From NCBI GenBank assembly GCA_900554625.1, contig USHP01000001.1, positions 1 through 29,150 of the forward strand: 29,150 nucleotides of DNA. Reading direction: 5' to 3'. A program made the translations under genes and the position numbers. Source of the DNA: an uncultured Eubacteriales bacterium (lineage in GTDB: Bacteria > Bacillota > Clostridia > Oscillospirales > Oscillospiraceae). Positions 24,050 to 29,150 of the stretch are shown piece by piece (position 1 is the stretch's first letter; each line of letters starts with the position of its first letter). A model generated the notes under the pieces. That model was not told the DNA's origin. It was given only the letters and a program-made list of their open reading frames with translations, and did not search any database.

Positions 24050-24125
24050 GGCGGCATAACTCAGTTGGTAGAGTAGCCGGTTCATACCCGGTATGTCATC
24101 TGTTCGAATCAGATTGCCGCTACCA
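24050..24125 (+). tRNA. tRNA-Met (anticodon CAT), CCA encoded
   Basis: A full cloverleaf is seen: acceptor GGCGGCA with TGCCGCT, D arm around GTTGGTA, anticodon stem-loop with TTCATAC, T loop TTCGAAT and encoded ACCA. The anticodon is CAT. The acceptor begins with a G pair (G1-U72), so this is an elongator-type tRNA rather than initiator. A tRNA-Ile2 read through lysidine cannot be excluded. It abuts the next tRNA with no spacer. Confidence 0.93.
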
Positions 24126-24200
24126 GGCCCGTTGGTCAAGCGGTTAAGACACCGCCCTTTCACGGCGGTAACATGGGTTCGATTCCCGTACGGGTCACCA
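24126..24200 (+). tRNA. tRNA-Glu (anticodon TTC), CCA encoded
   Basis: A second cloverleaf starts directly after the CCA of the first. Acceptor GGCCCGT pairs with ACGGGTC, the anticodon stem CCGCC/GGCGG encloses CTTTCAC, and the T loop is TTCGATT. The anticodon TTC specifies glutamate. The pair must be processed from one transcript. Confidence 0.95.
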
Positions 24201-24426
24201 AAGAAGATTCCGACGCATCAGCGTCGGAATTTTTTTATTCAAATCAAAACCCGCAGGGGAATCGAAAGGCCGGCCCCGAAGGGGTAAGGAACATGCCGGT
24301 GGCATGTTCCTTAGGCCGTGGGAGATTCTGTAATTTCGGGGCTGCCCGGTTCGTCAAAGGATAGGGCTTGCCAGGGTGCTGTGTGTCGGAGGGTCACCAA
24401 AGAAAAACCCGCAGGGGAATCGAAAG
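24192..24426. repeat. Duplicated tRNA-Glu 3' end and direct repeats, with an inner palindrome
   Basis: GGGTCACCAAAGAA, which spans the tRNA-Glu 3' end and CCA (24192-24205), recurs exactly at 24391-24404. A second exact 23-base repeat lies at 24246-24268 and 24404-24426 (it includes CCCGCAGGGGAATCGAAAG). In the second copy the two elements are joined directly, lacking the terminator that lies between them in the first. A 13-bp palindrome (24285-24297 with 24301-24313) lies between. No open reading frame is credible here. Confidence 0.8.
24207..24237 (+). terminator. Terminator of the tRNA pair
   Basis: A 10-bp stem (24207-24216 with 24221-24230, loop ATCA) followed by a run of seven T bases starts 6 bases after the CCA of tRNA-Glu. 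Confidence 0.95.
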
Positions 24427-24473
24427 ACCGGACCCCAGGGGTAACAAACCTACCTCAAGAAAGGAGAGATACC

Positions 24474-25289
24474 ATGAGCGCGTTTTGGGTAAAAATGATT
24501 GCCATTGTGGCTATGCTGCTGGATCACACTGCGAAAATTATCAGACAGGATGTTCTTGTGCCGCTGTTTTTCGGATGCAGCATTCGGGATGCTTCTGCGG
24601 AAATGCTGCATTTTACATTCGATAAGCTGGGTTGGATGGAAGTGGTTGGCCGGATTGCCTTTCCTTTATTTGCCTTCCAGATTGCGGTGGGAGCGGAGAA
24701 AACCCGGAGCATGCCCCGGTATCTGGGGAGACTGCTCCTGTTTGCCCTGATTTCCGAGCCGCTGTACTACATGGCCTTTTCTTGGCGGGAGCTGAGCGTG
24801 AGAGATTTCTTGGATAGCCTGTGCGCTCTGAACTTTACGAATGTGTTTTTTACCTTGTTTCTGGGGGCTTTGGCCATTTATGCCTATCAGCTTCTGCAAA
24901 AGCAATTCCCCAAAAGAGCATGGATTCCCTTCCTGCCGGTGTTTCTGCTGACTTTGTTTGTGGCGGGATATGTACACTGTGATTACGGCGTGGCTGGGGT
25001 GCTGCTGATTGTGTGCCTCTACCTGGCGAAAACCAAGAAGGCCAAAATGCTGGTGATTGTGCTCTGGTCGCTGTGGCTGTACCTGCTGGATCCGGCTTTT
25101 AACGGTCGCAGCTTTATCTGGAAATGGGGGAATATGGGCTACGTCCTGGGGGCCACTGCCGCCTGCGTGCCGGTTTTGCTGTACAACGGTCAGCGAGGCA
25201 AGAGCTGGAAGTGGTTCTTCTACATTTTCTATCCCGCCCATCTGGCGGTGCTTCTGCTGATCCGGTACTTGATTTTGTCCGGTGTATAA
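24474..25289 (+). CDS. TraX-family membrane protein (putative acetyltransferase-type)
   Basis: A 271-residue integral membrane protein. The start MSAFWVKMIAIVAMLLDHTA has the TraX hallmark (M/I)-LxMLxDH near residue 15-18. The segments VVGRIAFPLFAFQIAVG, FALISEPLYYMAF and the long hydrophobic remainder with six or more helices match the family (PF05857). TraX of F plasmid acetylates pilin; chromosomal relatives in Firmicutes have no firm role. ATG 24474 was chosen because AAGGAGAG lies just before it; an upstream reading into the repeat region would encode the repeat and is not credible. Confidence 0.87.
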   Translation: MSAFWVKMIAIVAMLLDHTAKIIRQDVLVPLFFGCSIRDASAEMLHFTFDKLGWMEVVGRIAFPLFAFQIAVGAEKTRSMPRYLGRLLLFALISEPLYYMAFSWRELSVRDFLDSLCALNFTNVFFTLFLGALAIYAYQLLQKQFPKRAWIPFLPVFLLTLFVAGYVHCDYGVAGVLLIVCLYLAKTKKAKMLVIVLWSLWLYLLDPAFNGRSFIWKWGNMGYVLGATAACVPVLLYNGQRGKSWKWFFYIFYPAHLAVLLLIRYLILSGV

Positions 25290-25293
25290 CGAG

Positions 25294-25325
25294 AAATCCT
25301 CCTGCACTGTGCAGGAGGATTTTTT
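25294..25325. terminator. Bidirectional terminator after the TraX-family gene
   Basis: A 13-bp stem (25294-25306 with 25310-25322, loop CTG) followed on the plus strand by a T run. It also ends the small minus-strand gene whose stop lies at 25325-25327. Confidence 0.88.
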
Positions 25326-25477
25326 CATGGAAACAGGCGGCCTTTCTGGTTGAGAAACAGAATCCCAGGGGCGGCGGTGAGCATCACAAACAGCGCCCCC
25401 AGCCGCAGATGGGCAATGGGCGAAGCCAAAGCGGTGAGAACCAAGATAACCGCCGCCAGACAGAAAAATCCTTTCAC
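25325..25477 (-). CDS. Small membrane protein, 50 residues, unknown function
   Basis: A short protein with two hydrophobic segments (about residues 3-20 and 23-40), a glycine-proline turn (APGILFLNQKG) and a short hydrophilic tail. I chose GTG at 25477 because GGGAGGG lies 8 bases before it. A longer in-frame GTG at 25519 falls inside the predicted -10 region, so it cannot be used if that promoter is right. No relative is recognised and no neighbour tells its role. Confidence 0.55.
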   Translation of the reverse strand: MKGFFCLAAVILVLTALASPIAHLRLGALFVMLTAAPGILFLNQKGRLFP

Positions 25478-25509
25478 AACGCAATCCCTCCCGGCAGTCC
25501 TTTGGGAGA

Positions 25510-25538
25510 ATCCTAGCACAGTCTAACTTTTCTGTCAA
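25510..25538 (-). promoter_or_regulatory. Promoter of the small membrane protein gene
   Basis: On the minus strand TTGACA (25533-25538), a 17-base spacer and TAGGAT (25510-25515) lie about 32 bases before the GTG start at 25477. Confidence 0.7.
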
Positions 25539-25595
25539 TCCATCCTGGATTATTCGTGGAAATGTCCGTCAATATCCAATTTTTCCGCAATAAAC

Positions 25596-25625
25596 AGCGG
25601 CCCGGGATTTTCTCCCTGGGCCGCT
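25596..25625 (-). terminator. Terminator of the aminotransferase operon
   Basis: A GC-rich 12-bp stem with one bulged base (25596-25607 with 25613-25625, A/T-rich loop) follows the aminotransferase stop. On the minus strand it is followed by TGTTTATT, a modest T run. Confidence 0.75.
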
Positions 25626-25631
25626 TGAAAT

Positions 25632-26810
25632 TTACTCCTGCAAAAGCTGGGCAAAGATCGGCAAACTCCGCTGAATCATGTCATAGCTGACACAGTAGCA
25701 CACCCGGAAGTAGCCGGGGCAGCCAAAATCGTCACCGGGTACCAGCAGCAGATTTTTCTGCTTGGCCTTTTCCGAGAAGGCCGCCGCATCCCCACCGGGC
25801 GCCTTGACGAACAGGTAGAAGGCCCCGTCAGGCTTGGCCATTTCGTAACCCAGGGCAGTCAGCCCTTCGTACAGGGCTTTGCGGTTGCGGTCGTAGCTTT
25901 CCAAATCCGGCCGCAGATGGGTACACCGGGCAATGACCTTCTGCCACAGACTGGGGGCGCAGACATGCCCGCAGCCCCGGGCGGCTCCGGCAATGGCGGC
26001 GTAAAGCTTCTTGCTGTCGGCAGCCTGGGCGCTGACATAGACATAGCCAATCCGTTCCCCAGGCAGGGACAGGCTCTTGGAGTAGGAGTAGCAGATCACC
26101 GTGTCCCGGTAAATCAGGGGCACAAAAGGAACTTCCACACCGCCGTAAACCAGTTCCCGGTAAGGCTCGTCGGAAATCAGGTAGATGGGATGGCCGAATG
26201 CTTCTGCTTTTTTCTCCAGCAGTTCCGCCAGGGCCTGGAGGGTCTGCCGGGTGTACACCACCCCGGAGGGGTTGTTGGGGGAGTTGAGAATCAAAGCCTG
26301 GGTGTGGGGAGTGAGCATGGCTTCCACCGCAGTCAGGTTGATCTGAAACTCCGGAAGATCCGGGGGAACCACCCGGAACTGGAGCCCCGATTCTTCTGCA
26401 AAGGGCTTGTATTCGGGAAAATAGGGGGCAATGGCCAGAATTTCCCCGCCGGGAACAGCAAGAGTCCGGAACACCGATACCAGTTCCGGCGCAGCGCCGC
26501 AGCCCAGGAAGAAGTCTTCCGGATGGGTCTGGGCACCATAGCGGCGGTTTAAGTCGTCGGAAATGGCTTTGCGGGTTTCCCAGTCTCCCACGGCAGAGGT
26601 ATAGCCGTGAAGGGCCAGGGAATCGGTGTCCGCCAGAATGTCCCGGATGGCCTGGTTGACCTCCGGAGGGGAGGGAATGGAGGGGTTGCCCAGGGAGTAG
26701 TCAAAGACGTTTTCCGGCCCCACAATGGCGGCCTGTTTCCGTCCGTATTCAAACAGTTCCCGGATGCAGGAACGGTTGGAGCCTAAGGTATAGGCGGTTT
26801 CGTTGAGCAT
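25632..26810 (-). CDS. Class I/II pyridoxal-phosphate aminotransferase
   Basis: A 392-residue fold-type I aminotransferase, aspartate-aminotransferase-like. Seen are NSPNNPSG (176-183), SDEPY (213-217) with the PLP-ring aspartate, the Schiff-base lysine Lys245 in YSYSKSLSLPGERIGY, and the substrate-carboxylate arginine in the late YFRVCYC segment. GYTSAVGDWETR near residue 70 is a usual family motif. I chose ATG 26810, 8 bases after AGGAGG; a TTG at 26816 would add two residues. It lies 17 bases after the exonuclease gene and is last in the operon. The amino donor cannot be specified; this subgroup is often annotated simply as pyridoxal phosphate-dependent aminotransferase. Confidence 0.93.
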   Translation of the reverse strand: MLNETAYTLGSNRSCIRELFEYGRKQAAIVGPENVFDYSLGNPSIPSPPEVNQAIRDILADTDSLALHGYTSAVGDWETRKAISDDLNRRYGAQTHPEDFFLGCGAAPELVSVFRTLAVPGGEILAIAPYFPEYKPFAEESGLQFRVVPPDLPEFQINLTAVEAMLTPHTQALILNSPNNPSGVVYTRQTLQALAELLEKKAEAFGHPIYLISDEPYRELVYGGVEVPFVPLIYRDTVICYSYSKSLSLPGERIGYVYVSAQAADSKKLYAAIAGAARGCGHVCAPSLWQKVIARCTHLRPDLESYDRNRKALYEGLTALGYEMAKPDGAFYLFVKAPGGDAAAFSEKAKQKNLLLVPGDDFGCPGYFRVCYCVSYDMIQRSLPIFAQLLQE

Positions 26811-26827
26811 AAACAATGCCTCCTGTC

Positions 26828-27517
26828 TTACAGTTCGTAAAGGGGCGCGCCGGGGTTATAGCCCTGGGGCTTGTAGCACACCGAGGAAATGGCCTTGCCT
26901 TCAATGCCGTACTTGGGATTGTAGCCAAATAGGTTTACATAACGATGCAGGTCGTCCCGCTCCTTTTCCATTTCCTCCATCACTGCCAGGGTAGCCAGCA
27001 CGTCGTCCACCGCCCGGTGGGAGTTGACCACCTTGCCTGTCAGGCCGTACTGTTCAATGGCGCTGCACAGCCGGTGGGGAAAACTGTGGCGATCCCGGTA
27101 GACGGTGAGCAGGTCCAGCTTGTCCTTACCCTGCAAAATGGTGGGATCACCCGAGCGCAGCAGCAGATAGAACAGAAAACTCAGGTCAAAATGGGCATTG
27201 TAAGCCAGCAGCAGGGTGTTTCCCTGAATCATTTCCCCGATGTCCCGGCAGACCCGGGTTTTGGACAGTCCCCGCTCCCGCAGGTCCTGGGTGGAAATAC
27301 CGGTAAGCTCCTGGATTTTCGGCGGCACGAACCCGCCGGGGGACAGGGCCACCAGTTCGTCGTATTCCTGAATCACCTGGGGCTTGCCCTGCACCTGCTC
27401 TACCACCACCGCGGCGAATTCAATGATTTCGTCCCGGCTGTAGGCAAGTCCTGTGGTCTCCGTATCGAACAGCACCAGTCGGTCATATGTAGAAAAGAGG
27501 GTCTCAAAATTGGCCAT
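26828..27517 (-). CDS. DnaQ-like DEDDh 3'-5' exonuclease
   Basis: A 229-residue nuclease of the DnaQ/epsilon type. The ExoI motif is LFDTETTG (Asp18, Glu20), ExoII is YNAHFD with Asp111, and ExoIII is HRAVDD with His167 and the final aspartate at 171-172, giving the DEDDh set that binds two metal ions. Length and lack of further domains fit a stand-alone exonuclease rather than PolC. ATG 27517 lies 7 bases after GGAGAG; a TTG at 27532 is the alternative. It is in an operon with a hexapeptide acetyltransferase (23 bases upstream) and an aminotransferase. Roles could be proofreading, repair or RNA trimming. Confidence 0.9.
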   Translation of the reverse strand: MANFETLFSTYDRLVLFDTETTGLAYSRDEIIEFAAVVVEQVQGKPQVIQEYDELVALSPGGFVPPKIQELTGISTQDLRERGLSKTRVCRDIGEMIQGNTLLLAYNAHFDLSFLFYLLLRSGDPTILQGKDKLDLLTVYRDRHSFPHRLCSAIEQYGLTGKVVNSHRAVDDVLATLAVMEEMEKERDDLHRYVNLFGYNPKYGIEGKAISSVCYKPQGYNPGAPLYEL

Positions 27518-27540
27518 TGTCTTTCTCTCCAATCAGGCTC

Positions 27541-28125
27541 TTATCGGTTTTCTCGCACCACCCGGCAGGGATTGCCCAGGGCCACGGAGTTGGATGGAAT
27601 ATCCTTGGTCACCACGCTGCCGGCGCCGATGACCACGTTGTCGCCGATGGTCACGCCGGGCAGCACAATGACGCCGCCGCCGATCCACACGTTATTGCCG
27701 ATGGTTACTGGGGCAGACAGGGTCTTGCAGAAGGAGAAGCTGCCGTCGGCATTGGGCTGGCCAAACCGGTCGGCGGCATTGGTGGGGTGGAAGGCGGTGT
27801 AAATCTGGACGTTGGGGGCAATCAGGGCGTTGTCGCCGATGCGGATTTCGTTGCTGTCCAGGAAGGTGCAGTTCAGATTCACTTCGCAGTTGTTGCCGAA
27901 GTAAATGTTGTTGCCGTAGTCCACATAGAACGGGGCGGTGATCCACAGATTCTTTCCCCGTCCTCCCAGCAGCTGGTTGAGAATCCGGTCTTTTTCTTCC
28001 AGGTTGACAGAATCCACCAGGTTGTAGTCCCGGGTCAGGTTTCTGGCCTTGTGCCACTGGTTCAGAAGTTCCGGGTCGCCGCAGTTGTAGAGCTGACCTG
28101 CAAGCATTTTTTCTCGTTCCGTCAT
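27541..28125 (-). CDS. Maltose/galactoside O-acetyltransferase-like hexapeptide protein
   Basis: A 194-residue left-handed beta-helix acetyltransferase of the Maa/LacA/NodL group. The N-terminal MTEREKMLAGQLYNCGDPEL is the Mac domain. Hexapeptide repeats run from about residue 70 to 185 (for example IGNNVWIGGGVIVLPGVTIG), and TAFHP contains the catalytic histidine at 113. It transfers acetyl from acetyl-CoA to a sugar hydroxyl. Its ATG overlaps the stop of the CYTH gene by 4 bases (ATGA), so the two are coupled. The acceptor sugar is not known. Confidence 0.94.
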   Translation of the reverse strand: MTEREKMLAGQLYNCGDPELLNQWHKARNLTRDYNLVDSVNLEEKDRILNQLLGGRGKNLWITAPFYVDYGNNIYFGNNCEVNLNCTFLDSNEIRIGDNALIAPNVQIYTAFHPTNAADRFGQPNADGSFSFCKTLSAPVTIGNNVWIGGGVIVLPGVTIGDNVVIGAGSVVTKDIPSNSVALGNPCRVVRENR

Positions 28126-28706
28126 TGCATTTCCTCCTTTGCCAAAGCCATGGCCCGCTGAACCTTGCTTTGGGATTGGGCTTCCAGGTGAAATTCCCGG
28201 GCCAGATTCTGGGCAAAGCCCAGGGCCTCCAGTTCGCTGCCGGTTTTCAGTTCCACTTCCACTTCGCAGAAGGGCTGGCGCTTTTCGCCTGCCAGAAATT
28301 CCCCTTCGTCCAGCGCCAGTTCCAGGGTGCAGCCCGGGGCGGTGAGGGAGGCAGCCTGCCGGGTAAACCGGGCGGCGCAGACGCTCACAAGCCCGGCTTT
28401 GGTGATGGTCAGAAGCTCATCAGGAGCGCCAAGGTTACACAGCACTTTTACAGCCTGAGAAAGGTCCTCTTCCTGCACTTCCCACTCCCCACGGCTGCCG
28501 TCGGGAAGGGGGGTTTTCAGGGTGCAGACCGACTGCCCGTTTTCCAGCCGCCGCCTGAGCATCCAGCGGCGTTTTTCCAATTCCCGACAGGGGGTATCAT
28601 AATAAGTGGTTTCCATGGAAATGGAAACAAAATCTTTATATTTCTTTCGGATTTGTGCGCAGATATCCGAATTTGCCTGGTATTTCAGTTCAAATTCTCT
28701 TCCCAT
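28122..28706 (-). CDS. CYTH-domain protein (putative triphosphatase)
   Basis: A 194-residue protein with the CYTH fold (CyaB/thiamine triphosphatase). The N-terminus MGREFELKYQ gives the ExExK signature (Glu4, Glu6, Lys8). TTYYDTP, LRRRLENG, CTLKTP, ELALDEGEF, CEVEVELK and SKVQRAMAL are the further charged strands that line the tunnel and hold metal and triphosphate. Known relatives hydrolyse inorganic triphosphate, thiamine triphosphate or act as adenylate cyclase. ATG 28706 follows AAGGAAGG; the longer reading to 28787 would start upstream of the predicted -10 box. It is the first gene of a four-gene operon. Confidence 0.88.
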   Translation of the reverse strand: MGREFELKYQANSDICAQIRKKYKDFVSISMETTYYDTPCRELEKRRWMLRRRLENGQSVCTLKTPLPDGSRGEWEVQEEDLSQAVKVLCNLGAPDELLTITKAGLVSVCAARFTRQAASLTAPGCTLELALDEGEFLAGEKRQPFCEVEVELKTGSELEALGFAQNLAREFHLEAQSQSKVQRAMALAKEEMQ

Positions 28707-28758
28707 GACAGCATCCTTCCTTTCTCCGAAGGCGGGAAAATTCCCTTTTCTGCCACCC

Positions 28759-28787
28759 ATTATACACACCCCACCCCGGCTTCGCAA
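28759..28787 (-). promoter_or_regulatory. Promoter of the CYTH-acetyltransferase-exonuclease-aminotransferase operon
   Basis: On the minus strand TTGCGA (28782-28787), a 17-base spacer and TATAAT (28759-28764) lie about 50 bases before the CYTH start. Confidence 0.75.
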
Positions 28788-28899
28788 GATGCCCCGGAGA
28801 AATTTGATTTCCCGCCTTTGACGGCACCCATTCCGACGGAATATTTTTCCCCGGCGTGGTAGGATTTCCCTATCTCAAAGGAAAGGCAGTGGTGTACTA

Positions 28900-29150
28900 A
28901 TGATGATGGAAACGTACTTACGCCGGGGGCAGCGAGGGTTGCAGAGGGTGATGCTCAACCCCAGGGTCCGCAGCACCGGAGCGGTGCTGGCCTACGGCGG
29001 CGGTGGTTTCCTGTTCAGCGCGGCCAGCCTGGGGAATTTTGCCCAGCCGCTGGCCATGGGACTGATTACGGCGGCAACCGGATGGCGGGCCCTGGTGGTC
29101 TGTCTGGGCGCTTTGGTGGGCTACCCTTTTTTCTGGGGACAGGCAGGAAA
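28900..29150 (+). CDS. spoIIE: N-terminus of a polytopic membrane protein, probably SpoIIE (incomplete)
   Basis: Three consecutive ATG codons (28900, 28903, 28906) open a frame that runs off the window. The first residues are MMMETYLRRGQRGLQ, a basic cytoplasmic start, then two hydrophobic helices (AYGGGGFLFSAASLGNFAQP and about residues 64-77). The pattern of a basic N-terminus, GGGFLFS-type first helix and ALVGYPFFW-type second helix resembles the N-terminal membrane domain of SpoIIE, the sporulation phosphatase that activates sigma-F; only about 83 residues are present, so the phosphatase domain cannot be seen. AAAGGAAAGG lies 12 bases before. Another polytopic membrane protein is possible. 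Confidence 0.55.
   Translation, partial: MMMETYLRRGQRGLQRVMLNPRVRSTGAVLAYGGGGFLFSAASLGNFAQPLAMGLITAATGWRALVVCLGALVGYPFFWGQAG

Noticed and set aside
24318..24473. Upstream extension of the TraX-family gene into the repeat region
   Set aside because: The extension encodes the direct repeat, has no ribosome site, and the family N-terminus begins at 24474.
28818..28846. TTGACG with ATATTT as a promoter for the SpoIIE-like gene
   Set aside because: The -10 match is weak and a Spo0A-type box could not be recognised with confidence, so it was not listed.

Overview
The window comes from a low-to-mid-GC Gram-positive anaerobe, most likely a gut member of class Clostridia (Oscillospiraceae-like; this placement is inference). 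The signs are AGGAGG-type ribosome binding sites, near-consensus sigma-A promoters, a lipobox substrate-binding lipoprotein, a complete Rnf complex, a hexapeptide acetyltransferase/CYTH operon and what looks like the start of spoIIE at the right edge.

Region 1 (1-11460) is a carbohydrate/nucleoside-type catabolic locus. On the minus strand a LacI regulator (7156-8175) sits next to an operon encoding two LplB/LplC-type permeases, a large solute-binding lipoprotein and an ADP-ribosylglycohydrolase (ARH) family enzyme. citD, citE and citF (truncated by the window edge) follow on the same strand after a hairpin. On the plus strand a second, larger ARH-family protein with C-terminal beta-sandwich-like modules is followed by a ribokinase/PfkB-family kinase. 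Both transcription units start from strong promoters whose +1 region holds the same 11-base palindromic operator core, AAACCGGTTAC. This ties transporter, two ARH hydrolases and kinase into one LacI-controlled regulon. The partner types recall E. coli yegTUVW (transporter, ARH, PfkB kinase, regulator).

Region 2 (11465-17090) holds a solitary OmpR-type response regulator facing left. To the right run uppP, an aldose-1-epimerase-like gene, an SdpI-family membrane protein, an MFS transporter and two GNAT acetyltransferases with a decayed GNAT gene between them.

Region 3 (17096-22106) is the full rnfCDGEAB operon on the minus strand, with overlapping or nearly abutting genes and its own promoter. 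Region 4 (22107-25290) begins with an unexplained stretch of almost 300 bases containing inverted repeats. A MtaA/uroporphyrinogen-decarboxylase-like methyltransferase, a small CmpB-type membrane protein, tandem tRNA-Met and tRNA-Glu genes with a perfect promoter and terminator, a duplicated tRNA 3' end with direct repeats, and a TraX-family gene follow.

Region 5 (25325-29150) holds a 50-residue membrane protein, then a minus-strand operon (CYTH protein, hexapeptide acetyltransferase, DEDDh exonuclease, class I aminotransferase). Last comes the 5' end of a plus-strand membrane protein resembling SpoIIE.
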